Shown in pieces: positions 32,441 through 42,508 of a stretch of 64,000 bases of DNA. This stretch comes from Siansivirga zeaxanthinifaciens CC-SAMT-1. GTDB lineage: Bacteria > Bacteroidota > Bacteroidia > Flavobacteriales > Flavobacteriaceae. A program made the position numbers and the translations under genes. The notes below the pieces were generated by a model, which made no database searches, was not told the origin of the DNA, and worked only from the letters and a program-made list of their open reading frames with translations. The stretch covers positions 1,856,001 to 1,920,000 of the forward strand of contig NZ_CP007202.1 of NCBI RefSeq assembly GCF_000941055.1, given 5' to 3'. Numbering within the stretch: the stretch's first letter is position 1; every line of letters begins with the position of its first letter.

Positions 32441-33709
32441 ATGGCTAAAAATAATATTATAGAAATTATATTGTTTGGCCAAGAAATAGGCAAACTGGGC
32501 TATGATGTAAACAAAAGGGCTTCCTATTTTCAATACAACCCTGTTTTTTTAGAATCTAATCAATACACCAATATTTTTCCTTATGTATTTAAGCGAATAA
32601 AACCAGTACAAGTATTTAATAAATTTGAAGGGGAAACCTTTAGAGGCTTGCCACCAATGATTGCCGATTCGTTACCAGATATGTTTGGTAATATCATCTT
32701 CAAGGAATGGTTTGAAGCTAAAAATAAAGAATTCAAAAAAATAACACCATTAGAGCAGTTAACCTATGTGTCTAATCGCGGAATGGGTGCATTAGAATAC
32801 CACCCTACGGCCGTAATACCAAAATCATCAACAATCAATATCGATGAAATCGTAGAGGTTTTAAATAAAGTGTTGGACTTAAAAAATGAGACGGCAGCAA
32901 AAGCATTGAACGAGGTGGCATTGTTAAATATATTCAAAATAGGGACCTCTGCAGGAGGTGCACGCCCTAAAATTTTAATCTCTGAACATAAAAAGACAGG
33001 TGAAATTATTCCCGGAGATATTGAATATAGTGAAGACTATAACCACTATTTGGTTAAATTAAGTATGAATGAAGAATGGGGCTATAACAAAGAAAAAGTG
33101 GAATATGCTTACTATATGATGGCTAAAGAGGCAGGAATCCAAATGATGCCTTCAAAATTAATTGAAAACAAGCACTTTGCGACCCTGCGTTATGATAGGC
33201 AAAATGGTGAAAAACAACATGTGCTAACAGCGACAGGTTTAACAGGCTGGGATTTCAAAAAACCAGACAATGCTAGTTATGAAAACATATTCAAATTAGC
33301 TTTAGATATTAAAGTACCCTACAAAGATATTCAAGAATTGTTTAAACGGATGGTGTTTAATCTCGTTTTTGCCAACATAGACGACCACTTAAAGAATCAT
33401 AGCTTTATATACAATAAGGAAACCGATGCTTGGAGTTTGGCACCAGCCTATGATTTGACATATCCATTAAATATTAATTTCAATTATAATAATATCTCTA
33501 GAGCACTGTCTATAAATGATAAAAGAGCAGATATATCTTTAGAAGATATTATGACAATTGCAGAGACCTATGCAATTAAAAATCCTAAAGGAATTATCAA
33601 AGAAGTGCAAAATGTAATAGATAGTTGGGAAGCTATTACCAAAGATTTGGAGATCCCTGAAAAGGTAAGAAATGAAATTAAAAAAGAATTTACAAAACTA
33701 ATAAACTAA
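32441..33709 (+). CDS. hipA: HipA-like serine/threonine kinase toxin
   Basis: The 422-residue protein has the HipA N-terminal region (FRGLPPMIADSLPDMFG), the ATP-loop-like IGTSAGGARPKILI, the catalytic loop NIDDHLKNHSFIY and the metal-binding AYDLTYPLN. In E. coli, HipA phosphorylates glutamyl-tRNA synthetase and causes growth arrest and persistence; the target here is not known. It is two bases downstream of hipB. The pair lies beside integrase debris, which supports acquisition by horizontal transfer. Confidence 0.9.
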   Translation: MAKNNIIEIILFGQEIGKLGYDVNKRASYFQYNPVFLESNQYTNIFPYVFKRIKPVQVFNKFEGETFRGLPPMIADSLPDMFGNIIFKEWFEAKNKEFKKITPLEQLTYVSNRGMGALEYHPTAVIPKSSTINIDEIVEVLNKVLDLKNETAAKALNEVALLNIFKIGTSAGGARPKILISEHKKTGEIIPGDIEYSEDYNHYLVKLSMNEEWGYNKEKVEYAYYMMAKEAGIQMMPSKLIENKHFATLRYDRQNGEKQHVLTATGLTGWDFKKPDNASYENIFKLALDIKVPYKDIQELFKRMVFNLVFANIDDHLKNHSFIYNKETDAWSLAPAYDLTYPLNINFNYNNISRALSINDKRADISLEDIMTIAETYAIKNPKGIIKEVQNVIDSWEAITKDLEIPEKVRNEIKKEFTKLIN

Positions 33710-34408
33710 TTAAAATCTTAACAACAGACATAAAAAGTAAAATATAACTGCTATGGGATAGACTTTAGGGAAGAGGTCTTTCAATCCCAATAACGGTTAT
33801 TGAAAATGTTTCCTATTTAATTTTCATGAAAAGATTAGAAAAATTTCATGAGGAGGTAGATGATAAATACAAATGGAGTAAATACAATAATCTAAAAGGT
33901 AAAGAGCTTAAACAAAGATTTGATGAAGTCTTTTTTATTTATTCAAAATGATTTATCAAAAGAATACTAAGATCCGTTTGCTGAAGAAATGAAAAAAGTA
34001 AAATTTGGTATTTCTACTTAAGTTTCCAAAATTCACACATGCGCTTTGTCTAATTTTGTGAATTTTTCATAATTAAAAATTCAGTAAAAAATTTAAATAG
34101 CCACAAAATAACACTTGTTTTTTGTTCTTAAAGCTTGAAATACCTTTAAACATGTTTCTTACTTTACGCTTTATTTTCCATTTTATTTAAACTTTTCATA
34201 GGGGTTAGCTTAAATATATTCGGTTTTAAACTTTAAATAATTATTTTTTTTCTGATTATAAACAGATGTTAAAAGTCGTATTTCAAACCTCTGTTTTTTA
34301 TAAATAATATAAATTGTAAAGTTGTTTATTTAAAAAGTTTTTCAATAAACAGATTAAACTTTTTTAAAATTAAAAAGTCATATTAAAAATAATTTATTTT
34401 TTGAGGTT
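33710..34408. other. 700-bp gene-poor region after hipA
   Basis: Apart from the decayed frame at 33826-34021, I see only very AT-rich sequence with no tRNA, no clear terminator and no full gene. The promoter for the DUF1800 gene at 34409 must lie at its right end. Confidence 0.55.
33826..34021 (+). pseudogene. Possible decayed small gene
   Basis: A 41-residue frame (MKRLEKFHEEVDDKYKWSKY onwards) ends at 33951. Reading on in another frame gives QNDLSKEY, a stop, and then DPFAEEMKKVKFGIST before TAA at 34021. The protein-like composition across the shift suggests a gene broken by a frameshift and a stop. I do not recognise the family. Confidence 0.35.
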
Positions 34409-35800
34409 ATGAAAATCAATCATTTACAGCATTTATATTGGCGCGCCGGTTTTGGTTTAGATGTGGAAAGCTATAAACTTTTAAAAAATAAATCTAAAAA
34501 AGAAGTTGTTGATTTATTATTTTCAGAATCTTCAAAAATTACCCCATTAACTATTGATCTTTCCGAATTTGAACCTTTAATGAACAAGGGTTACAAAGGA
34601 ATGAAGGATGCGCTCTCTAAAGAAGAATTTCAAAAATTTCAGAAGCAAAGTAGAAAAAAATTAGTCGATTTTAATGAAGCTTGGATTGATAGAATGACTA
34701 CATCCAAAGCAGTATTAAATGAAAAAATGACCTTATTTTGGGCCAATATTTTTGTATGTCAGGACAATAATATTTGGCACATGCAACAATACAATAACTT
34801 GTTACGAACCCATGCACTGGGGCATTTTGGTAACTTTGTGAAGGCCATTTCCAAATCGGCTTCCATGAGTAAATACTTAAATAATAAGCAAAACGTTAAA
34901 GAAGATCCTAACGAAAACTTTGCCAGAGAACTTATGGAATTATTTACTTTGGGCATTGGTAATTATTCAGAAAAAGACATAAAAGAAGCTGCTAGAGCCT
35001 TTACAGGATGGTCTTATAAACCTAACGGTTCTTTTTTTCTGCGAAAATTTAAGCACGATCATGGAGCGAAAACCTTTTTAGGAAAAACAGGTTATTTTGA
35101 TGGTGATGCAATAATAGATATCATTCTAGAGCAAAAGCAGTGTGCTAAATATATTTGCAGCAGAATATATATGCATTTTGTAAATCCAATTATTAACGAT
35201 ACCCAATTAGATGAAATAACCGAGGTTTTTTATAAAGATTATAACATTGGTAATCTTATGAAATACATTTTTAATTCAGATTGGTTTTATAACGATGCAC
35301 ATATAGGAGTAAAAATTAAATCGCCCATAGAATTACTGGTAGGAATTAAAAAAGTAGTGCCTGTTACTTTTATAAATAAGAGGCAACTTATATATCTGCA
35401 AAAAATTATGGGGCAGGTGTTATTATACCCTCCAAATGTGGCTGGTTGGAAAGAAGATAAAAATTGGATAGACTCTAACACCTTAATGTTACGATTAAAG
35501 CTAGCATCTATTCTTTTAAATGATGCTGTAATAAATGTAGATGAAAAAGGAGACTATGAAGACGAATTTGAAGCCTATTACAAAAAACAAATCAATAAAA
35601 ATCGATTCATAAAAACAGAGAAAAAATGGGAGGTTTTTCAAATTAAATTTGAAGATTATTCATTTGAAGAATTAAAACGACTGCTTATAAATTCTCAAAT
35701 AGATAAAGATACTCAGGCATTCTTGGCAGGTTTAGTTTTAAGCGATAAGAAAGATTATTGCATACAACTCATGTCCATTCCAGAATATCAAATGTGCTAA
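34409..35800 (+). CDS. DUF1800 family protein
   Basis: The 463-residue protein starts HLYWRAGFGLDVESYKLL and has the central DPNENFARELMELFTLGIGN and EAARAFTGWSYK, plus LYPPNVAGWKEDKNWIDS, all hallmarks of DUF1800. The family's biochemical role is unknown. These genes almost always precede a DUF1501 gene, as here, 11 bases downstream. I see no clear signal peptide, so export may depend on the partner. Confidence 0.88.
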   Translation: MKINHLQHLYWRAGFGLDVESYKLLKNKSKKEVVDLLFSESSKITPLTIDLSEFEPLMNKGYKGMKDALSKEEFQKFQKQSRKKLVDFNEAWIDRMTTSKAVLNEKMTLFWANIFVCQDNNIWHMQQYNNLLRTHALGHFGNFVKAISKSASMSKYLNNKQNVKEDPNENFARELMELFTLGIGNYSEKDIKEAARAFTGWSYKPNGSFFLRKFKHDHGAKTFLGKTGYFDGDAIIDIILEQKQCAKYICSRIYMHFVNPIINDTQLDEITEVFYKDYNIGNLMKYIFNSDWFYNDAHIGVKIKSPIELLVGIKKVVPVTFINKRQLIYLQKIMGQVLLYPPNVAGWKEDKNWIDSNTLMLRLKLASILLNDAVINVDEKGDYEDEFEAYYKKQINKNRFIKTEKKWEVFQIKFEDYSFEELKRLLINSQIDKDTQAFLAGLVLSDKKDYCIQLMSIPEYQMC

Positions 35801-35811
35801 AACATTAAGTT

Positions 35812-37002
35812 ATGAAAAGACGCGATTTTATTCAACAAAGTGTATTGTCCAGTAGTTTATTTTTTGTGCCAAGTTTTGTAAAAGCATTTGAGAATGTTAC
35901 AAGAAATAGTCTGGGTTACAAAAAACTTGTAATTATTCAATTAGCTGGTGGTAACGATGGTTTAAACACTATAGTGCCATATAAAAACGATATTTATTAT
36001 AAAAACAGGCCAGGCATTGCTTTGTCTAAACAAGATATTATAAAAGCATCTGATGAGTTAGGTTTTCATACCAATTTAGCACCTTTAAAACATCTATTTG
36101 ATGCAGGACATCTTTCTGTAATTAATAATGTAGGATACCCAAACCCCAACCGTTCGCATTTTAGATCTACCGATATCTGGCAAACAGCTAGCGATTATAA
36201 TCAATATTTAAACACCGGATGGTTAGGTCGATATTTAGATACCTATGAAAAAAATAGTTTTGGAGGTATTGAGTTAGACGATAGTTTATCTCTGGTTTTA
36301 AAAGGCAATAAAATAAACGGAATAGCCACCAAAAACCCATCGGTTTTATATCAAAATATGAAAACACCTTATTTTGATAAAATTTTAAAATCGCAAACAG
36401 ATGCCCATTTAAGTGAGCATAATTTAGGGTATTTGTACAAAACCATGATTGAAGCAAAATCGTCTGCTAATTATATTTACGAAACATCCAGAACCTTTAA
36501 AAGTAAATTAGATTATCCAGACAATCCATTTGGAAGTCAGCTTAAAACAACCGCAGAGTTTATAAATTCCGGTTTACAAACCAAAGTTTTTTATGTGTCT
36601 ATGGGAGGGTTTGATACCCATGCAGGTCAAGCGAATAAACAAGGCCGATTGTTAGAATTATATGCCAATGCTATAGATACTTTTGTTAAAGATTTAAAGC
36701 AAAATAATACATTTAAAGACACGCTAATTCTTACCTTTTCTGAATTTGGAAGACGTGTAAAACAAAATGCTGCCAATGGTACCGATCATGGTGCTGCAAA
36801 TAATGTTTTTATTATTGGTGAAAATATTAATAAACCAGGATTTTATAATAATTCACCAAACTTGGCAGATTTAGATGAAAATGGCGACATTAAATATCAA
36901 ATAGATTTTAGGTCTATCTATGCAACCATATTAGATAAGTGGTTAGACGTTAATGATACTAAAATTTTAAATAAATCTTTTACAAAGTTAGATTTTCTAT
37001 AA
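35812..37002 (+). CDS. DUF1501 family protein (alkaline phosphatase/sulfatase-like fold)
   Basis: The 396-residue protein has an N-terminal RRDFIQQSVLSSSLFFVPS export signal with a twin arginine-like pair (KRRDF). Candidate metal and catalytic residues of the alkaline-phosphatase superfamily are seen in QLAGGNDGLNT, NPNRSHF, GGFDTHAGQ, FSEFGRR and GTDHGAAN. No CxPSR sulfatase motif is present. It forms the usual pair with the DUF1800 gene. The substrate is unknown. Confidence 0.88.
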   Translation: MKRRDFIQQSVLSSSLFFVPSFVKAFENVTRNSLGYKKLVIIQLAGGNDGLNTIVPYKNDIYYKNRPGIALSKQDIIKASDELGFHTNLAPLKHLFDAGHLSVINNVGYPNPNRSHFRSTDIWQTASDYNQYLNTGWLGRYLDTYEKNSFGGIELDDSLSLVLKGNKINGIATKNPSVLYQNMKTPYFDKILKSQTDAHLSEHNLGYLYKTMIEAKSSANYIYETSRTFKSKLDYPDNPFGSQLKTTAEFINSGLQTKVFYVSMGGFDTHAGQANKQGRLLELYANAIDTFVKDLKQNNTFKDTLILTFSEFGRRVKQNAANGTDHGAANNVFIIGENINKPGFYNNSPNLADLDENGDIKYQIDFRSIYATILDKWLDVNDTKILNKSFTKLDFL

Positions 37003-37033
37003 TTTTTATTTAACTGATTATTATATCATTAAG

Positions 37034-37057
37034 TTGACAATTATCAAACTATATTTG
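37034..37057 (+). promoter_or_regulatory. Dyad plus -7 box upstream of the small membrane protein gene
   Basis: TTGACAATTATCAAA (37034-37048) is followed after five bases by TTTG of TATATTTG (37050-37057), a TAnnTTTG box. The same dyad next to a TTTG occurs upstream of susC. A second -7 candidate, TACTTTTG, lies at 37090-37097. Confidence 0.55.
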
Positions 37058-37133
37058 TGATAATAAAACTTTTTTTGAATTATTATTTATACTTTTGTTG
37101 TCAAAAATAAATTTTCAATTAATCTCTAAGAAA

Positions 37134-37310
37134 ATGATTTTAAACAAAATAATGAGCACTTTTAAACTTGTTGTTGTTGGTGTAATACTAATCTTATTTG
37201 GACTATTATTTCAACAAAAAATAGCAAACTCTAGATTTAATAATGAATCTTTCAAACAAAATGCTTCTTTTTCTAATTGGAATAAAGTAGCAAAACCAAG
37301 ATGGAAATAA
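37134..37310 (+). CDS. Small membrane protein of unknown function
   Basis: The 58-residue product starts MILNKIMSTFK, has one transmembrane segment (LVVVGVILILFGLLF) and a short polar tail ending in NWNKVAKPRWK. A TTG at 37095 would add 13 residues but overlaps a -7 box, so I prefer the ATG; MSTFK at 37152 is a further option. It lies between DUF1501 and the formylglycine-generating enzyme and has dyad-type regulatory DNA in front. No family recognised. Confidence 0.55.
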   Translation: MILNKIMSTFKLVVVGVILILFGLLFQQKIANSRFNNESFKQNASFSNWNKVAKPRWK

Positions 37311-37324
37311 TAACAAATTAACTG

Positions 37325-38398
37325 TTATTGTTTCTTAAGCATTTCTGGTGTAGCAACGGTTCTAAAACCTGTGTGGTCAGACCCTGAGTCTTCACTTATA
37401 CCCATACGTGCCGAAATTCTAAAACTGGCACAATAAGAAGCATTGCATAAAAAAGACCCTCCTTTTATAACATGTTCTACTTGATATGGATTATCTGGAC
37501 TATATGAAGTATCGGCACCTTTAGGGTTTTTAATTTCTTTCGTTGTGTCTAATTCTTGATAATAATTCACGTTAAATAAATCGCTAGTAATTTCCCAAAC
37601 ATTGCCTAACATATCGTATAAACCAATAGAATTTGGAGAATATGATTTTACAGGCGCAATGAGTTCAAATCCGTCTTTAGATTCATTTTTTATAGGAAAA
37701 ATACCTTGCCAGGTATTGGCTTTTTCATTTAAAATTTCAAAATCATTACCCCAAGTGTATATGTTATCTTGATAAGTTCCTTGTGCGGCTGCTTCCCACT
37801 CGGCTTCGGTAGGTAAACGTCGGTTTGCCCATTCGCAATAAGCTAATGCGTCTTCATAAGCTATGTGAACAACTGGGTAATTATTTTTGCCTTCAATATT
37901 GCTTTCCGGGCCTTCAGGATGTTTCCAATTGGCTCCAATTTTCCAAGTCCACCACTGAGAATAGTTACTCATGTTAGCAACTTGTTTCACATTTTTATTA
38001 AAAATTAAACTACCAGGTTGCAAAATAGAATCATGCGGTTTTGGGGTGCCTTGAGGCAGCTCTTTTTTCATAGATTCCCAATCTATTGGGCGTTCTGCCA
38101 CAGTAACATATTTTGTTGCGTCAACAAAAGTTTTAAATTGTTTGTTTGTAACTTCAGTGACATCAATAAAAAAACCATCAACAGTTACTTTATGTGCGGG
38201 TATTTCACGTTGCATAGCAAATTTATCGCCTGTTTTTGCACCTTGAGTAAAAGTTTTTCCTTCCACCCAAATCATACCAGTTGGTGCTTCAATGTTTTGA
38301 TTTGAAACACTATCGGGGGCTTTTTTTTCCTTACAAGCTATTGTTATTGAAATTAATAAAAATAGGAGAGAAGTTTTTAGGGAAATTGAAGTATTCAT
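37325..38398 (-). CDS. Formylglycine-generating enzyme (aerobic sulfatase-activating), lipoprotein
   Basis: The 357-residue protein has a lipobox (SITIACKEK) and an FGE-sulfatase domain: MIWVEGKTFTQG, EVTNKQFKTFVDATKY, RRLPTEAEWEAAA, GLYDMLGNVWEITSD and IKGGSFLCNASYCASFRISA. Cysteines 318 and 323 match the two copper-binding catalytic cysteines of aerobic FGE. Such enzymes convert the sulfatase active-site Cys to formylglycine. All six sulfatases in this window are Cys-type, so this is their probable maturase. Being a lipoprotein, it would act after export. Confidence 0.88.
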   Translation of the reverse strand: MNTSISLKTSLLFLLISITIACKEKKAPDSVSNQNIEAPTGMIWVEGKTFTQGAKTGDKFAMQREIPAHKVTVDGFFIDVTEVTNKQFKTFVDATKYVTVAERPIDWESMKKELPQGTPKPHDSILQPGSLIFNKNVKQVANMSNYSQWWTWKIGANWKHPEGPESNIEGKNNYPVVHIAYEDALAYCEWANRRLPTEAEWEAAAQGTYQDNIYTWGNDFEILNEKANTWQGIFPIKNESKDGFELIAPVKSYSPNSIGLYDMLGNVWEITSDLFNVNYYQELDTTKEIKNPKGADTSYSPDNPYQVEHVIKGGSFLCNASYCASFRISARMGISEDSGSDHTGFRTVATPEMLKKQ

Positions 38399-38480
38399 AA
38401 AATTTTTTCTTTTTTTTACTTATTAGATAAATTAATTACATTTATCTTTTTAAGCTAATATATTATAAATATATACACTA

Positions 38481-41400
38481 TTGAAATTACCAGCTCCAAT
38501 ATTTGTCGTTTTTTTTCTTTTTTTTTCAACGTTTATTTTTGCTCAAAACAATTTTGAGTTCGATAAACTTTCTGGCGAAAATATATCTACTCAAAGTATT
38601 ACTTATGCAATTAAACAGGATAGTATTGGTAATATTTGGATAGCATCGGAAGAAGGTGTTATAAAATACGATTCAAAACAAATAAAAATATATAATACTT
38701 ACGATGGTTTACCAGAAAATTTAAATAATAGAGTTACAGCGCTTTTTGTAGACTCTAAACAGCGTGTTTGGATAGGTTTAGAAAATGGATTGTGTCTTTA
38801 TGATAAAGCTTTTGATAAGTTTAATCTTATTCAAAGTGAAATAGATATCAATCCGTCGTTAATTACTTCAATTGCAGAAGACGATACAGGAAACATTTGG
38901 ATTGGCGGTTTTAATGGATTATGGAAAGTTAATAATGAAACTTTAAAACTATCAAAAAAAGGGAATAGCTTAAATATTCAAACCATTGCTTTTAAAAATG
39001 ATATTCTTATTTATGGCACTTTAAACGGATTGTTTTCTTACGATAGTAAAACCGATGTGGTTACTGAAATTCTTGAAAATCAATCGTTAAAAAATATTTC
39101 TTTCATAGGAAATGTTAAAGATAATACCTATGCTGGTTTAAAATCTGGGGCTATTTATATTTTAAATACGAGTTTAACTAGGGCTAATAAAGTCGATTTA
39201 GCATTTCAGATAAAGCATCCTATTAAAGATTTAATAACAGATAATAACTCGAATATTTACATTGCAACCGATGGCGAAGGTATATATTATTTAAATAAAG
39301 ATTTTAAGTTAATTAGTCATTTTAGAGAAAATGTAGATAACCCATTTTCAATTTCAAGTAATGGTGTATATGATATTGAATTTGGCGATGAAAATATTTT
39401 ATGGGTTGCCACTTACAGTGGCGGAATTAATTATTTAGATTTCAATAAAAAGCCTTTTCAACGTTTTAAACATCTTTTAAATACTAACAATAGTATTGCA
39501 ACAGATTTTTCTCGATCTATTGCTGAAGATAAATATGGAAATATTTGGTTTGGAACCACTAAAGGTATAAGTGTTTGGAATCCTAAAAGTAATACTTGGA
39601 AACAGATTCCAGAAATTACGCCTAATAAAAATAAAGAAGACGATATTGTTTTGGCATTAGAATCAGACAACGATTATATGTGGGCTGGGACTTATAATAG
39701 AGGACTTTTTAAAATAAATATTAATAATTTTAGCGCTACCCCTTATACACACGAGACCAATAAAACAATAGATTTAGAGAAAATTTATACTGTTTTTAAA
39801 GATTCAAAAAATAATATTTGGTTTGGCGGAATTGATGGTAGTTTAACAGTTATTAGACAAAATAGTAGAGTAGATGAGTATCCTATTTATCAAATTAAAC
39901 ATCTAACAGAATCTAAATCGGGACATATTTTAGCATCTGGCAGATATGGTATTTACAAAATTAACGATGCGAATAAAGAATTTGAATTAATAGAAAAGCT
40001 AAAGCCCAATAAGGTTAATTTGGCTTATGCAACTATTAATGCAGTGCAAGAAACAACAAATGGAAATTTAGTTCTGGCTACAAACGGTTCTGGTTTGGTT
40101 TTTTATAACGTAAAAAATAAATCTATTAAAAAATTAACTATCGCATCTAATTTACCATCTGATATCGTTCAAGGGGTTCTTTTAGATGATAACATCGTTT
40201 GGGCGAGTACTACAAAGGGACTGGCACAGATAAAAATTACAGAAACAGACACTATTATTAATGTATTCGATAAAAAAGAAGGTATGGCAAGTACCGAGTT
40301 TAACTATGGCAGTTTTGCTAAATTTAGTAACGGTAAATTTGCCTTTGGTGGTAGGGACGGCGTTACTATTTTTAATCCGAAAAATATTTTAGAGAGTAAT
40401 TATAAGCCTAATATTGTTTTTGATGAATTTAAACTTTTTAATAAGGTTATAGATGCAGGTAAAAAACCATTAAGTAAACATGTTAATGAAGTAGATAAAA
40501 TAATTTTAACAGCCAAAGAAAACTCTATAGAATTAGGGTTTACGGGTATCCTGCATAGTTCTGCATCAAAAGTAAAATATTCATGGAAATTAGAAGGTTT
40601 CGACGAAAACTGGTCTGAACCCAGCACTGTAAATTTTGCAACCTATACCAATTTAGCTCCCAATAATTATATTTTTAAAGTTAGAGCTTATAATAAGTAC
40701 GCTACTGTTAGCGACGAAAGGCAAATACAAATAAAGGTACTACCGCCTTGGTGGGCAACAAATCAGGCTTACGTTTTATATGTGTTACTTTTTTTATTAC
40801 TTATTGTGGCTATTGTTCACTTTACAAGTGTTATTGTAAAGAAAAAGAATGCAGACCAGCAAATAGATTTCTTTAATAATATTACACATGAAATAAAAAC
40901 ACCACTAACCATTTTAATTTCATCACTAGATAATATAACTGAAAACATAGGAACGGGCGAAGATTCTAAAAAACGCATAAAAACAACTGTAAAACGCATT
41001 AATTCACTTTTTGAACAAATGCTTAATTTTCAAAAAGTTACTTCGGAAGGTTATGTTTTAAATGAAATATCTGAAATAGATTTAAACACTCATATAAACA
41101 AACGAATTTATAATTTCGGACCATTAACACAGCAAAGTAATCTTCAAATAAAATTTAATAATAATTTTAATGAGCCTTATTTTTATTTCGATAAAGAAGT
41201 TTTCGATAAAATATTTTTAAACCTTTTATCAAACGCCATAAAATACTCGTTCGAAAATGGTACAATAACTATTAATTTGGATAAAACGGCTAAAAATGGG
41301 CTTCAAATTGAAATTATAGATGAAGGTTTGGGTATTCCTAAAGATCAACAAAAGTATATTTTAACACGCTATTACAGAGCCAGAAACGTCATTAATAGTC

Positions 41401-42383
41401 AGCGTCCGGGAACAGGTCTAGGCTTAATGATGGTGAAAAAATTATTAGAAAAAACAGGTGGCAGTATCGATTTTGTGAGTGAAGAAAATAAAGGAACCAA
41501 GTTCACCATTCAATTAAAAAGCTTAAAATATGAGTACGATAAGCAACTACAACAAAAAGAAAGTACTATTGGTACCATTGAAGTTGAAAACGAAGACCGT
41601 TCGGAATTAGATGCTTTTAGCGATAGTAAAATACTAATAGTAGAAGATAACGACGAATTACGACAACTTTTAGTAGATACTTTAGGTGTTTATTTTCAGG
41701 TATTTGAAGCTATAAATGGCAAAGAAGGATTAGAAATAGCTTCACAAATATTTCCCAATATCATCTTAACAGACTTAATCATGCCCGAATTAGATGGTAT
41801 GCAAATGGCCAGACAATTAAAAGATGATATTAATTTAAATCATATACCAGTTTTTATGCTAACAGTACTGCAAAACTCTGCTCAAAAAATTGAAAGCATT
41901 GAAACAGGAATCTCAGAATATATAGAAAAACCCATCGATATTAAGTTTTTGCTAGCCAAAATAATTAATACATTAAAATGGCAGAAAAAATTACGAGATA
42001 AATTCAAGCATGATAACGATTCCGATAATGCTTCATTGTTCCGCAATAAAAACGACCAAGATTTCTTGCAAAATTTAGAAGACAAAATTCTAGAAAATAT
42101 CGAAAACGAATCGTTTTCGGTACACGATTTATCGGGCAGTTTTAGTATAAGTAGAACATCACTCTACATGAAATTGAAAAACTTAGTCGATTTATCACCT
42201 CAAGACTTTATAATACATACCAAATTAAAATATGCTAAAAAACTTTTAATAGAAGGCGATTGTAGTATTAAAGAAGTAGCCTACCGTTCAGGATTTTCAA
42301 ATCCGAAATACTTTAGTACCTCATTTAAAAAGTTTTACAAAATGACACCAAGTGGTTTTTTAGAAAGTTTAAAACAAGAGTAA
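38481..42383 (+). CDS. Hybrid two-component system regulator (HTCS)
   Basis: This 1300-residue one-protein signalling system starts at TTG. No ATG is in frame nearby, and this start gives a good signal peptide (APIFVVFFLFFSTFIFAQ). Domains in order: periplasmic Reg_prop propeller repeats (IWIASEEGV, VWIGLENGL, IWIGGFNGL and more) with a Y_Y_Y domain, one membrane segment (about residues 765-785), HisKA with H803 in THEIKTPLT, an ATPase (NLLSNAIKYS, DEGLGIP, GTGLGLMMV), a receiver with D1098 in LTDLIMPELDG, and an AraC-type HTH (IKEVAYRSGFSNPKYFSTSF). It should sense an oligosaccharide and switch on the locus. Confidence 0.95.
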   Translation: MKLPAPIFVVFFLFFSTFIFAQNNFEFDKLSGENISTQSITYAIKQDSIGNIWIASEEGVIKYDSKQIKIYNTYDGLPENLNNRVTALFVDSKQRVWIGLENGLCLYDKAFDKFNLIQSEIDINPSLITSIAEDDTGNIWIGGFNGLWKVNNETLKLSKKGNSLNIQTIAFKNDILIYGTLNGLFSYDSKTDVVTEILENQSLKNISFIGNVKDNTYAGLKSGAIYILNTSLTRANKVDLAFQIKHPIKDLITDNNSNIYIATDGEGIYYLNKDFKLISHFRENVDNPFSISSNGVYDIEFGDENILWVATYSGGINYLDFNKKPFQRFKHLLNTNNSIATDFSRSIAEDKYGNIWFGTTKGISVWNPKSNTWKQIPEITPNKNKEDDIVLALESDNDYMWAGTYNRGLFKININNFSATPYTHETNKTIDLEKIYTVFKDSKNNIWFGGIDGSLTVIRQNSRVDEYPIYQIKHLTESKSGHILASGRYGIYKINDANKEFELIEKLKPNKVNLAYATINAVQETTNGNLVLATNGSGLVFYNVKNKSIKKLTIASNLPSDIVQGVLLDDNIVWASTTKGLAQIKITETDTIINVFDKKEGMASTEFNYGSFAKFSNGKFAFGGRDGVTIFNPKNILESNYKPNIVFDEFKLFNKVIDAGKKPLSKHVNEVDKIILTAKENSIELGFTGILHSSASKVKYSWKLEGFDENWSEPSTVNFATYTNLAPNNYIFKVRAYNKYATVSDERQIQIKVLPPWWATNQAYVLYVLLFLLLIVAIVHFTSVIVKKKNADQQIDFFNNITHEIKTPLTILISSLDNITENIGTGEDSKKRIKTTVKRINSLFEQMLNFQKVTSEGYVLNEISEIDLNTHINKRIYNFGPLTQQSNLQIKFNNNFNEPYFYFDKEVFDKIFLNLLSNAIKYSFENGTITINLDKTAKNGLQIEIIDEGLGIPKDQQKYILTRYYRARNVINSQRPGTGLGLMMVKKLLEKTGGSIDFVSEENKGTKFTIQLKSLKYEYDKQLQQKESTIGTIEVENEDRSELDAFSDSKILIVEDNDELRQLLVDTLGVYFQVFEAINGKEGLEIASQIFPNIILTDLIMPELDGMQMARQLKDDINLNHIPVFMLTVLQNSAQKIESIETGISEYIEKPIDIKFLLAKIINTLKWQKKLRDKFKHDNDSDNASLFRNKNDQDFLQNLEDKILENIENESFSVHDLSGSFSISRTSLYMKLKNLVDLSPQDFIIHTKLKYAKKLLIEGDCSIKEVAYRSGFSNPKYFSTSFKKFYKMTPSGFLESLKQE

Positions 42384-42438
42384 AATAAGTGTTTTGTTGA
42401 AATGTAAGTCGCTTAACTTGACTATTAATTAACCTTTT

Positions 42439-42453
42439 TTGATACTTATTAAT
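42439..42453 (+). promoter_or_regulatory. Degenerate dyad upstream of the sulfatase gene
   Basis: TTGATACTTATTAAT resembles the TTGATAATTATCAAA element found upstream of susC. A TAGTTTG (42476-42482), one base short of a TAnnTTTG box, follows before the ATG at 42509. Confidence 0.35.
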
Positions 42454-42508
42454 ACGGAATGATTTAAATTAAATGTAGTTTGGTAGAATTACCTAAAAAA
42501 CAAATTAC

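Noticed and set aside
37095..37133. TTG start at 37095 for the small membrane protein
   Set aside because: The TTG lies inside a TACTTTTG promoter box; ATG at 37134 is a better start.
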